From: Natronorubrum halophilum
Lineage (GTDB): Archaea; Halobacteriota; Halobacteria; Halobacteriales; Natrialbaceae
Direction of reading: 5' to 3'
Assembly (NCBI RefSeq): GCF_003670115.1
Contig: NZ_QQTY01000001.1
Span: 372,001-436,000, forward strand
Length of the DNA: 64,000 nt
Shown here: positions 1 to 8,487 of the stretch, one piece after another
Numbering within the stretch: the stretch's first letter is position 1
Layout of the letters: every line of letters begins with the position of its first letter
Program-made: the position numbers and the translations under genes
Notes under the pieces: generated by a model
Seen by the model: the letters and a program-made list of their open reading frames with translations, nothing else
The model's database searches: none
What the model was told of the DNA's origin: nothing

Positions 1-374
1 TCGCCGAGTGGCTCGACGATCACCGCACCGTCGACCGCGTCTATTATCCCGGCCTCGAGACCCATCCGGGCCACGAAATCGCTTCCCGGCAGATGGACGA
101 CTTCGGCGGGATGTTGAGCTTCGAACTCGACGCGAGCCTCGAGGAAGCGAGCGAGGTCGTCTCGAGCACTGACGTCTTCACGCTCGCCGAGAGCCTCGGC
201 GGGGTTGAGAGCTTGATCGAACAGCCCGCCCCGATGACGCACGCCGCAATTCCCCGCGCGGAGCGCATCGAGGCCGGCCTCACGGACGGCCTGATTCGGG
301 TCAGCGTCGGTATCGAGCACGTCGACGACCTGATCGACGACCTCGAGCAAGCGATCGACGCGGCGCTCGCGTAA
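1..374 (+). CDS. Trans-sulfuration enzyme, PLP-dependent, C-terminal part (cystathionine gamma-synthase/lyase family)
   Basis: This is the 3' end of a gene that begins before the window; the frame is open from base 3. The visible 123 residues are the C-terminal subdomain of the Cys/Met-metabolism PLP enzymes. They include the family block PMTHAAIP, the LTDGLIRVSVGIE segment and a final helix DLIDDLEQAI, the usual end of the family. These enzymes act in the cytoplasm on cystathionine, O-acyl-homoserine or methionine. The PLP lysine is outside the window, so gamma-synthase, gamma-lyase and sulfhydrylase activities cannot be separated. Confidence 0.9.
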   Translation, partial: AEWLDDHRTVDRVYYPGLETHPGHEIASRQMDDFGGMLSFELDASLEEASEVVSSTDVFTLAESLGGVESLIEQPAPMTHAAIPRAERIEAGLTDGLIRVSVGIEHVDDLIDDLEQAIDAALA

Positions 375-410
375 CGCCGCTCGAGGAGGCGTCCGAAGGA
401 TTTTCGAGGA

Positions 411-1412
411 TTACGATCCGGATGCTCCCTTTGCGAGTTGTGCGCGAAAGACCGTCTCGAATCCCTCGAGGTACGCGCCGATATCGACCGAATCGATCTC
501 GTCGATGAACTGCGCGGCCTCGGTGTACTCGCTGCGCCAGCGATCGACGAAGTACTCTTCGATACCGGACTCGCGGATCTTCGTGACGATCGGTTCGATG
601 GGGGTCTCGGACGAACGCGTTCGGATCGCCCGCAGTTCATCGACCGAGAGGAGGTCGGTCTCGAACGCGCGAACGACGACCCCCGAACTGTAGTCGCCCT
701 CCGCGAGCTCGCGCTCCCAGGTTGCGATCCAGTTGCCGATGCGCGCCATCCGCTGGCAGCGGGCAACCACCCGCCGGACGGCCGAGAGGTCGGTCGAATC
801 GAACGCGGACGCGTTCGCAAGGTCGATCGTGGCGAAGACGAACACCAGCATGTTGTGGGCGTCGTACGTCCAGAGTTCGCGTTCGGAGGCGAGACCCGGG
901 TGGTGGGCCAGCAGTGCGGAGTAGTCGACCGCCTGGAGGGCCTGTCGCAGATCGAATCGGAGCAGGTCCGCGAACTCGTCGGCGCGCGCTCCAGCGTCAT
1001 AGAGCTCCAGAAACTGCGACCAGAGATCGCGCTGGAATCGGACGTACTCGCCGTCGACGTCGTCTCGAGTCGGATCGGCGTGCTGGTGCTCGAAGGGGAC
1101 GTTCCGAAGTTCCGCAAACGTCGCGCGGTCGCCGTATCGCTCGGCGACGTCGTCGGCGACGGTGATGAACATCATCGCGAGTATCTTCGCCTCGCAAGCG
1201 CGTCGTGTTCGCTCCGGCTCAACGCAGGACAGTCTGATCTCGGGTTCTATCCGGTGGAACCAGTGCCAGAGCGTCCGGTCTCTGTCCGCAATGCGTTCGT
1301 CGTACGCATCGGCCAGCGGCACGACGTTCTCGGGAAGCGGTCGGGCAGCGACGTCAGCGAACGGGTTCGTCTTCCCGTCGAGAGCGGGAACGCGGGGATC
1401 AGGTCGCGGCAT
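411..1412 (-). CDS. Class I terpene synthase-like protein
   Basis: This predicted 333-residue protein shows the two metal-binding signatures of class I terpene synthases at suitable spacing. An aspartate-rich motif DDVAE lies at residues 87-91 after a hydrophobic helix, and an NSE-like triad NWIATWERE lies at 227-235. The second motif fits (N/D)D(L/I/V)x(S/T)xxxE except that tryptophan replaces the second acidic residue. Such enzymes bind prenyl diphosphates through magnesium and release diphosphate. I chose the ATG at 1412 because a TATA-like box lies about 26 bases upstream; an in-frame TTG at 1436 would overlap that box. No prenyltransferase or P450 gene is adjacent, so the substrate is unknown. 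A degenerate, non-catalytic member of the fold remains possible. Confidence 0.6.
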   Translation of the reverse strand: MPRPDPRVPALDGKTNPFADVAARPLPENVVPLADAYDERIADRDRTLWHWFHRIEPEIRLSCVEPERTRRACEAKILAMMFITVADDVAERYGDRATFAELRNVPFEHQHADPTRDDVDGEYVRFQRDLWSQFLELYDAGARADEFADLLRFDLRQALQAVDYSALLAHHPGLASERELWTYDAHNMLVFVFATIDLANASAFDSTDLSAVRRVVARCQRMARIGNWIATWERELAEGDYSSGVVVRAFETDLLSVDELRAIRTRSSETPIEPIVTKIRESGIEEYFVDRWRSEYTEAAQFIDEIDSVDIGAYLEGFETVFRAQLAKGASGS

Positions 1413-1434
1413 CAAGATGCTAGTTACGCTCCTC

Positions 1435-1442
1435 AAATTTAA
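1435..1442 (-). promoter_or_regulatory. TATA box of the terpene-synthase-like gene
   Basis: On the minus strand the sequence TTAAATTT is centred about 26 bases before the ATG at 1412, the usual haloarchaeal TATA-to-start distance. The transcript is therefore probably leaderless, which supports the chosen start. Confidence 0.5.
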
Positions 1443-1560
1443 GCAATTATAACTATGTGTTCTGTTATGGTGTTCGCGAGGATTACGTTACCGACAGTTC
1501 GCTGACCGTCGACGCCCGCGGACGAACACTGCTTTGGGACTGGCCGCGAATCCCTCGAGT

Positions 1561-2265
1561 ATGCACTCCGACGAGGAACGCGACGCCGGCGTTCATACGC
1601 TACCGATCACGGTCGAGTACGGCGACGGAGAGATCACGATTACGCCGACGGTCGTCGAGACCGGGCGCGGACTCGTCCTGATCGACGTCGGGCCGCGAGG
1701 GGCGACCGACGCCATCCGAACGCATCTCACCTCGCTCGGGTACGCGCTCGAGGATATCTGGCTCGTCGTCCTGACGCACCACGACGGCGACCACGCCGGC
1801 GGCCTCGCGGAATTGCTTGAGCGGGTCGACGCGGTCGTCGCAACACACCGGGACGAAGCGCCGTTTCTCACGGGCGAGCGCGATCCGATCAAGAGCACCG
1901 GCGGCGACCGCTATCCGCCGGTCGCCGTGGATCTGGAACTCACCGGCGGCGTTCGAATTCCGACGCTCGCGGGACCGATGGCGGTCGTCGACACGCCGGG
2001 GCACGCGCCGGGACACGTTTCGCTCCACTTCCCCGAAAACGGCCTTCTGATCGCCGGCGACGCGCTCGTCGCCGACGGCGACGAGCCGCTGTCCGGTCCG
2101 AAACCGGTGTTCACGCCGGATATGGACCGCGCGCTCGAATCGGTCGAGGCACTCGCCGCGCTCGAGATCGAGCACGTCGTCTGCTACCACGGCGGCTACG
2201 TCGACAGCGGCACCGAGCGTATTCGAGAGATCGCCGAGACGCGAACCGAGCGGGACCTCGAGTAA
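1561..2265 (+). CDS. Metallo-beta-lactamase fold hydrolase
   Basis: This 234-residue cytoplasmic protein has the MBL-fold metal motif HHDGDH (HxHxDH class with His-His in front), followed by the later ligands in DTPGHAPGH, in AGDALVADGD, and in a final histidine in CYHGG. The family hydrolyses thioesters, lactones or phosphodiesters at a dinuclear metal site, and the substrate here cannot be told. The ATG at 1561 is preferred; an in-frame TTG lies 27 bases upstream. The gene stands alone between a divergent neighbour and the next plus-strand gene. Confidence 0.85.
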   Translation: MHSDEERDAGVHTLPITVEYGDGEITITPTVVETGRGLVLIDVGPRGATDAIRTHLTSLGYALEDIWLVVLTHHDGDHAGGLAELLERVDAVVATHRDEAPFLTGERDPIKSTGGDRYPPVAVDLELTGGVRIPTLAGPMAVVDTPGHAPGHVSLHFPENGLLIAGDALVADGDEPLSGPKPVFTPDMDRALESVEALAALEIEHVVCYHGGYVDSGTERIREIAETRTERDLE

Positions 2266-2401
2266 CCGCCACCCGCTCGTCTCGAGGATATCACCGGTCA
2301 CGGGCAGAGGGACGGCGTCGCCGCCCGGCGCGTTCCGAACGATCGCACCGACGGCGACGGAAGCGGAATTCTCATCGGTGTTCGGGACCAATCCTCTCCG
2401 C

Positions 2402-2836
2402 ATGCGAATCGAACTCCGCGTCTGCCAGCACTGTCTCGACGGCGACGACGGCCACGGGGGTCATGAGAAGGCAGCACTCCTGCAGGATATGGTCGCGTGT
2501 GCCGAGACGATCAAAGCGCACAAGGACGTCCTCGAACTCGACTCCGTCCACATCCGGCGGGTTCGAGACGACGAACAGGGAAAGCCCGAAGCGTTACCCG
2601 TCGTCGCGGCCACGATCCAGAACAACCAGATCGTCCTCAACGATACGCAACTCGTCGCGGAAGGACAGGACGGAAACATGTTGCTGTACGCGAACCCGGA
2701 CGACATTCTAACGGTCCTTGCGGGGAACGTCGACGAGATCAGCAAAGCGGTTCACGAAGACGTCACGGTCGACCTCTCACAGCGGGGAGCCGAAATCATC
2801 TCCAACGCCGGACTCGGCGCGGATCGAGAGCAGTAA
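2402..2836 (+). CDS. Conserved-looking small acidic protein of unknown function
   Basis: I do not recognise this 144-residue protein. It starts with a CQHC pair at residues 8-11, followed by a histidine- and glycine-rich stretch (DGDDGHGGH), a possible metal-binding corner with too few ligands for a complete zinc ribbon. The rest alternates predicted beta strands and helices, has no signal peptide or membrane segment, and is strongly acidic. The ATG at 2402 is chosen over a GTG eight codons upstream. Codon use and acidity match neighbouring real genes. Confidence 0.7.
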   Translation: MRIELRVCQHCLDGDDGHGGHEKAALLQDMVACAETIKAHKDVLELDSVHIRRVRDDEQGKPEALPVVAATIQNNQIVLNDTQLVAEGQDGNMLLYANPDDILTVLAGNVDEISKAVHEDVTVDLSQRGAEIISNAGLGADREQ

Positions 2837-2923
2837 CCGCCGACGGACAGCCGTCTGCATCTCCGACGCCGATCGGTCTCCCGTTTCCCTCGAAAGCGCC
2901 GTGTACCGCCCACTCGAGCGCTC

Positions 2924-4219
2924 TCAACTCGGCGTCGGCGATTCGGCAGTCGCGTCGCGAGCGAGCAGCCACAGCGAACACAGGAAGGCGAGACCGACGG
3001 TGGCCGCGAGAATGCCGAACGCGATCCGGTAGCCGAACTGGGTGTACGCGACGGTGCCGCCGACGGTTTCGTCCGTCCGGTACGTATCGAGTACCACTCC
3101 CATGATCGCCGGGAGTACCGTTGCCCCGACGAACCCCGCCGTATTCACGGTCGCCGTCGCGACGCCGCTGGCTCCGGCCGGATACCGTTCCTTGACGACG
3201 GACAGCGAGAGCATGGCGGCACCGAAGAGGAAGCCACAGGCCAGATAGGAGAGTGCGATGACGACGAGCGGTGGTCGGCCGAGAACGGGGATGGTGCTCA
3301 GCGTGAGCAGCAACAGCCCGGTCCCGACCGCCATCGGGAGCAATCGCTGCGAGCGGGCGTCGGAGATCCAGCCGATCGTCGGCGGCCCGATCAGGATTCC
3401 GACCGAGCCGAGCAGCGTGAAATAAGACGCCGTCGTCACGTCGAATTCGTAGACGACCACGAGGTACGGGACCCCCCACAGCCCCACCAGCGTCAGTATC
3501 GAACCGTTGCCCGCGAAGAAGACGACGGACAGGAGCCACTGATCGAGATCCCCGAGGAGCGTCCGCAGGTAGCCGCCGGTCTCCGCGAGCGCAACCGACG
3601 GCTGCTCGGGAACGCCGTCTATCGGCTCGAGGCCGGCGGCCGCCGGCGACTGGCGGGCGAGGAAGAACACCGCTCCGGCGGCGATGAAGCCGACGGTCGC
3701 CAGCCCGAAGATCGTCTCCCGCCAGCCGAACAGGGCAACGGTAACTGCAAGCGGCGTCGTCGCGAGAATCGCCCCGATTCCGGCGACGCTGCCGGTGAGC
3801 CCGGTCATCGTCGCGAACTCGTCGGCGCGGTACCAGTTGGCACAAAAGCGGAGGATCGAGACGAAGATCACGCCGCTGCCGAGGCCGATGAGCGCGCGCG
3901 ACGCCAGCGCCGCGAGGTAACTATCGCTGAGTGCGAAGCCGACCGCACCGAGGCTCAGAACGATCCCGCCGACCGATCCGACGTACCGGGGACCGACCCG
4001 ATCGGCGAGCACACCCGTCGGGATCTGAATGGCGGCGTAGATCAGGAAAAACGACGCGTGAAGCGTTCCGAGCTGTGCCGCCGTCGTCTCGAAATCGGCG
4101 GTCAATCGCTCCGACAGGACGGCCGTCGAAAGTCGGTGTAAGTTGACGAGCAGAAAAACGGTCGCCAACGCGGCCCACGCGAGCCACCGTCGCTTGGTGG
4201 GATCCGACAGTACGTTCAC
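2924..4219 (-). CDS. Major facilitator superfamily transporter
   Basis: This protein of about 431 residues has twelve hydrophobic segments. The MFS loop 2-3 signature appears as [10 protein letters not shown] near residue 65, and a degenerate copy ([10 protein letters not shown]) occurs in the second half, indicating the duplicated six-helix fold. It would move a small solute across the cytoplasmic membrane with a proton or other ion gradient; the sequence does not name the solute. I start it at the GTG at 4219, with an AT-rich box about 30 bases upstream. A longer form from the GTG at 4261 would add a 14-residue polar tail encoded across that box. Confidence 0.85.
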   Translation of the reverse strand: MNVLSDPTKRRWLAWAALATVFLLVNLHRLSTAVLSERLTADFETTAAQLGTLHASFFLIYAAIQIPTGVLADRVGPRYVGSVGGIVLSLGAVGFALSDSYLAALASRALIGLGSGVIFVSILRFCANWYRADEFATMTGLTGSVAGIGAILATTPLAVTVALFGWRETIFGLATVGFIAAGAVFFLARQSPAAAGLEPIDGVPEQPSVALAETGGYLRTLLGDLDQWLLSVVFFAGNGSILTLVGLWGVPYLVVVYEFDVTTASYFTLLGSVGILIGPPTIGWISDARSQRLLPMAVGTGLLLLTLSTIPVLGRPPLVVIALSYLACGFLFGAAMLSLSVVKERYPAGASGVATATVNTAGFVGATVLPAIMGVVLDTYRTDETVGGTVAYTQFGYRIAFGILAATVGLAFLCSLWLLARDATAESPTPS

Positions 4220-4246
4220 GGGAGACCGGTTTCTCGAGCACCGTGG

Positions 4247-4253
4247 TAAATAT
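4247..4253 (-). promoter_or_regulatory. TATA-like box of the MFS gene
   Basis: On the minus strand ATATTTA lies about 30 bases before the GTG at 4219. It is the only AT-rich block in the divergent interval that points this way and argues for the shorter MFS start. Confidence 0.4.
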
Positions 4254-4395
4254 TGTGACACCGGCCATCGCGAACGGCCGTGATCGACAACCGGTGGAGG
4301 GGTGGCTGCCGGTCGAACACGAGAGCCCGTCGGCTGCGACTGGTTCGCGTCTCGAGAAGCGAATTCCGTACCGGAGGTGGACGGAAGACGTGCGT

Positions 4396-4402
4396 TTTAT
4401 AA
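4396..4402 (+). promoter_or_regulatory. TATA box of the rpl21e-rpoF operon
   Basis: TTTATAA lies 33 bases before the ATG of the L21e gene, predicting a transcript with a leader of only a few bases. The next gene follows six bases after the L21e stop and should be on the same transcript. Confidence 0.5.
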
Positions 4403-4431
4403 CGTTCAGCGGACAACAGCGTCGTACGACT

Positions 4432-4740
4432 ATGCCGAACTCTAATGGCCCTCGTCAGGGAACCCGAAGAAAACTCGCGAACAGTCCTCGAGACCGCGGC
4501 TCCTCGCCGCCACAGCGAGCGATTCAGGAGTACGAGGAAGGAGAGAAAGTCCACCTGAAGATCGACCCGAGCGTCCCGAAGGGACGTTTCCACCCGCGTT
4601 TCGACGGACGAACCGCCGAAGTCACCGGCAAGCAAGGCGACGCGTTCAAGGTGCAGATCAACGACGGCGGCAAGGAAAAGACCCTGATCGTCACCGCAGC
4701 GCACCTGCGCGCCCAGAATCAGGAGAAGTCTCGGATCTGA
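4432..4740 (+). CDS. rpl21e: 50S ribosomal protein L21e
   Basis: This 102-residue protein matches archaeal/eukaryotic L21e. It has a basic N-terminus ([11 protein letters not shown]), the block [19 protein letters not shown], and an SH3-like barrel ending [12 protein letters not shown]. It is a structural protein of the large ribosomal subunit. The ATG at 4432 follows a TATA box and gives the usual MPNSNG-type start. rpoF follows after six bases and DUF655 and ksgA lie further down, a common archaeal translation and RNA-processing cluster. Confidence 0.95.
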   Translation: MPNSNGPRQGTRRKLANSPRDRGSSPPQRAIQEYEEGEKVHLKIDPSVPKGRFHPRFDGRTAEVTGKQGDAFKVQINDGGKEKTLIVTAAHLRAQNQEKSRI

Positions 4741-4746
4741 GCCAGG

Positions 4747-5103
4747 ATGACGATCTTCAAAGAGATCGTCGACGAGGAGTTCCTGACGGTCTCGGAAACG
4801 AAGGAGCTACTCGCCGACATCGAAGCCGAACGCGCGCTGGACGAGGACCGCGATCTCCGCTACGAGCTCGCTCGAGCGATCGAACACGCCAACCGATTCG
4901 CGGTCTTGGATCCCGCGGAGGCCCAGGACCTCGTCGACCAACTCGAGGCGCTCGAGAAGGTCGACGAAGCCACGGCGTACAAGATCGCCAACCTCCTGCC
5001 GCGAAACCGGGACGAGCTCCGATCGGTGTACGCACAGCAACGGTACTCGCTGTCGGGGGACGAACTCGACGAGATTCTGAACGTCGTCGCGCAGTACGCC
5101 TGA
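4747..5103 (+). CDS. rpoF: DNA-directed RNA polymerase subunit F (Rpb4 family)
   Basis: This 118-residue acidic helical protein matches archaeal RpoF, the counterpart of eukaryotic Rpb4. It pairs with RpoE (Rpb7) to form the stalk of archaeal RNA polymerase. The recognisable features are the N-terminal FLTVSETKELL segment, the central helices, and the HRDC-like C-terminal part (VDEATAYKIANLLPRNRDELRSVYAQ, given here as 72-97 approximately). It starts six bases after the L21e stop, so co-transcription is likely. Confidence 0.95.
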   Translation: MTIFKEIVDEEFLTVSETKELLADIEAERALDEDRDLRYELARAIEHANRFAVLDPAEAQDLVDQLEALEKVDEATAYKIANLLPRNRDELRSVYAQQRYSLSGDELDEILNVVAQYA

Positions 5104-5117
5104 TACGGGGCCGACTC

Positions 5118-5125
5118 TTTAAGTA
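5118..5125 (+). promoter_or_regulatory. TATA box of the DUF655 gene
   Basis: TTTAAGTA is centred 28 bases before the ATG at 5149. It overlaps an earlier in-frame ATG at 5125, which argues that translation starts at 5149 and that this gene has its own promoter besides any read-through from rpoF. Confidence 0.5.
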
Positions 5126-5148
5126 TGCCGTCGCCGTATCGTGAGTCA

Positions 5149-5745
5149 ATGAGCGAAGGCGACAACGACGGGACGGACGTTCGTCACGCAGTCGTGTTGG
5201 ACTATCTCGCCCACGGACTCTCGGACGACGGCCGCCCGCAGTACGAGAAGTCACCGGCGGGGTACGCACTCAGTATCGACGACTTCCAGCTCTATCAGGT
5301 GGCCTTCGACGAAGAGGAGCGGCTCACCATCGGGAGCGAGGTCGTCATCGAACCGCGCGAGGAGCGGTCGGTCGTCACCGAATGCCACCGCGTCGACTAC
5401 GAGGACCTCTCCTCGGGGGCCCAATCCGAACTCGAGTACGTCGTTGCCGACCTGGTCGAGGAGAACGAACAGCGGTTCGTCGACTTCTACAACGACGCCC
5501 AGCCGATCACGCTGCGCCTCCACCAGCTAAACCTCCTCCCGGGGATCGGGAAGAAGCTCCGCAACGGGATCCTCGACGAGCGAAAGCGTAAACCCTTCGA
5601 GAGCTTCGACGAACTCTCCGAGCGCGTTTCCGGGCTCCACGACCCCGACGAGATCCTGGTCGAACGGATCCTCGAGGAACTGCGCGACGACGACCTCAAA
5701 TACCAGACGTTCGTCGGCCGCCGCGAGCAAGAACAGAACCAGTAG
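5149..5745 (+). CDS. DUF655 family protein, helix-hairpin-helix nucleic-acid-binding type
   Basis: This 198-residue protein has an N-terminal small beta barrel-like region and a C-terminal helix-hairpin-helix module. The hairpin reads LLPGIGKKLRNGILDERK near residues 130-147, with a second helical unit ending ILVERILEELRDD. Archaeal DUF655 proteins have this arrangement and are usually encoded beside ribosomal or RNA-modification genes, as here between rpoF and ksgA. A nucleic-acid-binding role is inferred from the motif and context; no catalytic residues are evident. The start at 5149 is set by the upstream TATA box. Confidence 0.85.
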   Translation: MSEGDNDGTDVRHAVVLDYLAHGLSDDGRPQYEKSPAGYALSIDDFQLYQVAFDEEERLTIGSEVVIEPREERSVVTECHRVDYEDLSSGAQSELEYVVADLVEENEQRFVDFYNDAQPITLRLHQLNLLPGIGKKLRNGILDERKRKPFESFDELSERVSGLHDPDEILVERILEELRDDDLKYQTFVGRREQEQNQ

Positions 5746-5926
5746 CGCGGTCGCTCGAGTTCGATCGCGACTGGTTTTTGCAGCCTCGATGTGATGATGG
5801 AGCGACAGGCTCGCATCCGCGGCCGGGAGGAGCCGATGACAATCCGTGAACTGACCGCCGATGGCGAGCGGCAGGACGCGGTCCCGGTCCAGACAGAATG
5901 TAATGATACCATCTCGAAAGTCCCAT

Positions 5927-6206
5927 CCGCAGGGCCTCACCCTCCCCAGCCGACTCGTTCACTCGCGCAACGTCGACGGCCCACCCTCGCAATGCTCGGG
6001 TGCGCCGTCAGCGCGCGCCACGTGGCCGGGAGCGCGGCTCGAGCGCTGCGAGAGCCGCGTGAGCCGGGGGAGGGCAGGCCTGCGGCCGATCCTGGCGGAC
6101 TGAAAGGGCGAAGCGGGCTCGCGTCGTAGTAGAGTCGCTGTGACGGCACTATCCGACCGAAGCGAGGATATCCGTTACAGCGACCGTGAGCCCGCTGAGG
6201 GCTTTC
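5927..6206. repeat. Structured GC-rich intergenic element with nested inverted repeats
   Basis: This 280-base region between DUF655 and ksgA is built of inverted repeats. An outer pair joins about 5927-5957 with 6052-6085. Inside it lie a hairpin with arms starting GACGGC and ending GCCGTC and a perfect 8-base stem CGCGGCTC/GAGCCGCG. A second large imperfect palindrome runs 6102-6206 (arms GAAAG/CTTTC, then AGCGGGCTC/GAGCCCGCT, then GTCGCTGTGACGG/CCGTTACAGCGAC). Short open frames cross it but show no protein-like composition. It looks like a non-coding, possibly mobile or structured-RNA element; parts resemble the region near 27571-27700. Confidence 0.6.
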
Positions 6207-6332
6207 GAAACCATATTCGAGCCAGGAAAGAGGAGACAGAGGAAACCTGAGTACTATCCGAAGGCTCACTTCGCCGGTCCACGCCTCGGACTGTGTTCTC
6301 GAGGAACACTCGAGACGGTCTGAGACGGTGCG

Positions 6333-6338
6333 TTTACA
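6333..6338 (+). promoter_or_regulatory. TATA box of ksgA
   Basis: TTTACA lies 27 bases before the ATG at 6363, predicting a leaderless ksgA transcript that starts just after the structured repeat. Confidence 0.45.
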
Positions 6339-6362
6339 CCCGGCGGCGCGCAAACGCAGCCA

Positions 6363-7220
6363 ATGAGAGATCCAGACGGACTGATCGCCCGGGCGGGCGT
6401 CCGCGGCGATCCGGATCGCGACCAGCACTTTCTCGTCGACGACCGCGTGCTGGACCGACTGCCGACCTACGTAGCAGAGATCGACGCCGACACCACCCAC
6501 ATCCTCGAGATCGGAGGCGGAACGGGCGCGCTAACCGACCGGTTGCTCGCGCTCGGCGACACCGACGAGGGAGACCGCGTGACTGTCGTCGAGCGCGACC
6601 GCGACCTCGCCGCCTTCCTGCGCCGGGAGTTCGCGGACGAGATCGATGCCGGCCGACTGACGGTGATCGAGGGCGACGCGCTCGAGGTCGACCTCCCCGA
6701 CTTCACCGCCTCCGTCTCCAACCTCCCCTACGGCGTCTCGAGCGAGATCACGTTCCGACTCCTGCCCGAAAAACGCCCGCTGGTCCTGATGTTCCAACAG
6801 GAGTTCGCCGAGCGGATGGTCGCCGAGCCGGACACCCCGGAGTACGGTCGCCTCTCGGTCTCGACTCAGCACTACGCCGACGCCGAACTCGTCGAATCGA
6901 TCCCGAAGGAGGCGTTCTCGCCGCCGCCGGCGGTACAGAGCGCGGTCGTCCGATTGGTGCCGCGCGACCCGGAGTACGAAATCGACGACGAGGCGTTCTT
7001 CCTGCGCTTCGTGAAGGCGCTGTTCACCCAACGCCGGAAGACGATCCGCAACGCGATTCGGAACACGGCACACATCTCGGGCCTCGAGGAACCCGACGCA
7101 GTCGTCGAAGCGGCCGACGAGGAGGTCCTTCGGAAGCGCGCGGGCGCGATGGCTCCCGAAGAATTCGCGGCGCTGGCCCGGCTCGCAGCCGACGTCAGCG
7201 ACCTACACGACGGGCAGTAA
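6363..7220 (+). CDS. ksgA: 16S rRNA dimethyladenosine transferase
   Basis: This 285-residue KsgA/Dim1 enzyme methylates two adjacent adenines in the 3'-terminal hairpin of small-subunit rRNA using S-adenosylmethionine, late in subunit assembly. It shows the family N-terminus with QHFLVDDRVL, the SAM loop EIGGGTGALT near residues 51-60, and the catalytic motif NLPY near 120. The basic C-terminal RNA-binding domain contains FTQRRKTIRNA. Length is typical for archaea. It lies in the conserved neighbourhood with DUF655 and a HemK-like methyltransferase. Confidence 0.95.
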   Translation: MRDPDGLIARAGVRGDPDRDQHFLVDDRVLDRLPTYVAEIDADTTHILEIGGGTGALTDRLLALGDTDEGDRVTVVERDRDLAAFLRREFADEIDAGRLTVIEGDALEVDLPDFTASVSNLPYGVSSEITFRLLPEKRPLVLMFQQEFAERMVAEPDTPEYGRLSVSTQHYADAELVESIPKEAFSPPPAVQSAVVRLVPRDPEYEIDDEAFFLRFVKALFTQRRKTIRNAIRNTAHISGLEEPDAVVEAADEEVLRKRAGAMAPEEFAALARLAADVSDLHDGQ

Positions 7221-7320
7221 TTCACGCCGTCGAACAGTGGGACTCGCTCACAGCGCTAGCAGCAACCGACGGATACTCATAGGTGCACGAACCATTCACT
7301 CGAGAGACACAAACTGATCT

Positions 7321-8487
7321 ATGTCCGAGATACTGACGGGGTTCGACTGGCTATCGGACGTCTTCGAGACGACCAATCTCAAACTCGCGGTGACGGTCGC
7401 GACGGTCGGACTCTTGCTCGTCGTGCTCCTCTCCTATCGCCAGCTTCAGGGCTGGCTCGCCGATCGAATGCGACCGCTGTACAGCGACGTCGTCTCGATG
7501 ACGGTGTTGATCTCGGCCTGTCTGCTCAGTCTCGCCATCGTCCTCGGCGTCTGGGACCAGACGAGCGGGATCCAGGCGATTTACGCGGACCAAGATCTCG
7601 GCAGTGACACCATCGCGCGGGGGGTCTTCACGTTCGTTCTCGTCGTCGGGACGTTCATCCTCACGCGGTTCGCTCGCCGGATCATTCGGGAGGTTCTCGG
7701 TTCGGCCTCGACCGTGACGGACCACCAGCGCGAGATCACGCACCGGCTCACGCAGGTGAGCATCTGGTCGGTGTCGCTCGTCATCATTCTCGGCGTCTGG
7801 ATCGACGACCTCGGCGGCCTGCTCGTCGGGGCCGGATTCCTCGGTATCGTCGTCGGTATGGCCGCCCGGCAGACGCTCGGAACGATCATCGCCGGCTTCG
7901 TCCTGATGTTCGACCGGCCGTTCGAGATCGGCGACTGGATCGAGATCGAAGACGAGGAAGGGATCATCACCGACATCTCGATCGTCAACACGCGAGTTCA
8001 GTCGTTCGACGGCGAGTACATCATGGTCCCTAACGACGTCATCTCCTCGAGTACGGTGATCAACCGGTCGAAACGGGGCCGACTGCGGATCGAAATCGAC
8101 GTGGGCGTCGACTACACGACGGACGTCGAACGGGCCGCCGATATCGCGAAAGACGTCGTCACCGAGCTCGACGAATCGCTGACCGGTCCGTCGCCACAGG
8201 TCGTCACCAAAAACTTCGCCGACTCGGCGGTCGTTCTCGGCGTTCGCTTCTGGATCGATAAACCGAGCGCGAGGCGGCGCTGGAACGCCCGAACGGCTGC
8301 GATTCACGCGATCAAGACCGCCTTCGAGGAGGAGGGGATCAAGATCCCGTATCCGCAGCGCGAACTGTCCGGCCGGGCCGAAACCGGCGGCTTCCGGATC
8401 GACGACGACCGGACTCGAGCGGCGACCGACGAGTCGTCGGACGGACAGGAAACGAGTACGAAACCCCTACCGACGGAGGACGACTAG
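7321..8487 (+). CDS. Small-conductance mechanosensitive channel, MscS family
   Basis: This 388-residue membrane protein has four to five predicted helices in the first 185 residues. The pore helix is glycine/alanine-rich (LLVGAGFLGIVVGMAARQTLG). The cytoplasmic beta domain follows with FDRPFEIGDWIEIE and FDGEYIMVPNDVISSSTVINRS, both diagnostic of MscS (quoted in pieces of the stretch 195-245). The C-terminal alpha/beta cage ends in a low-complexity acidic tail. It would open under membrane tension and release solutes on osmotic downshock. Its stop touches the start of the next gene, so the two are probably translated from one message. Confidence 0.9.
   Translation: MSEILTGFDWLSDVFETTNLKLAVTVATVGLLLVVLLSYRQLQGWLADRMRPLYSDVVSMTVLISACLLSLAIVLGVWDQTSGIQAIYADQDLGSDTIARGVFTFVLVVGTFILTRFARRIIREVLGSASTVTDHQREITHRLTQVSIWSVSLVIILGVWIDDLGGLLVGAGFLGIVVGMAARQTLGTIIAGFVLMFDRPFEIGDWIEIEDEEGIITDISIVNTRVQSFDGEYIMVPNDVISSSTVINRSKRGRLRIEIDVGVDYTTDVERAADIAKDVVTELDESLTGPSPQVVTKNFADSAVVLGVRFWIDKPSARRRWNARTAAIHAIKTAFEEEGIKIPYPQRELSGRAETGGFRIDDDRTRAATDESSDGQETSTKPLPTEDD

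Noticed and set aside
5791-6129. 112-codon frame across the structured repeat
   Set aside because: It crosses several long inverted repeats and the encoded peptide is proline/arginine-rich with no domain pattern; the inverted repeats explain the sequence better.
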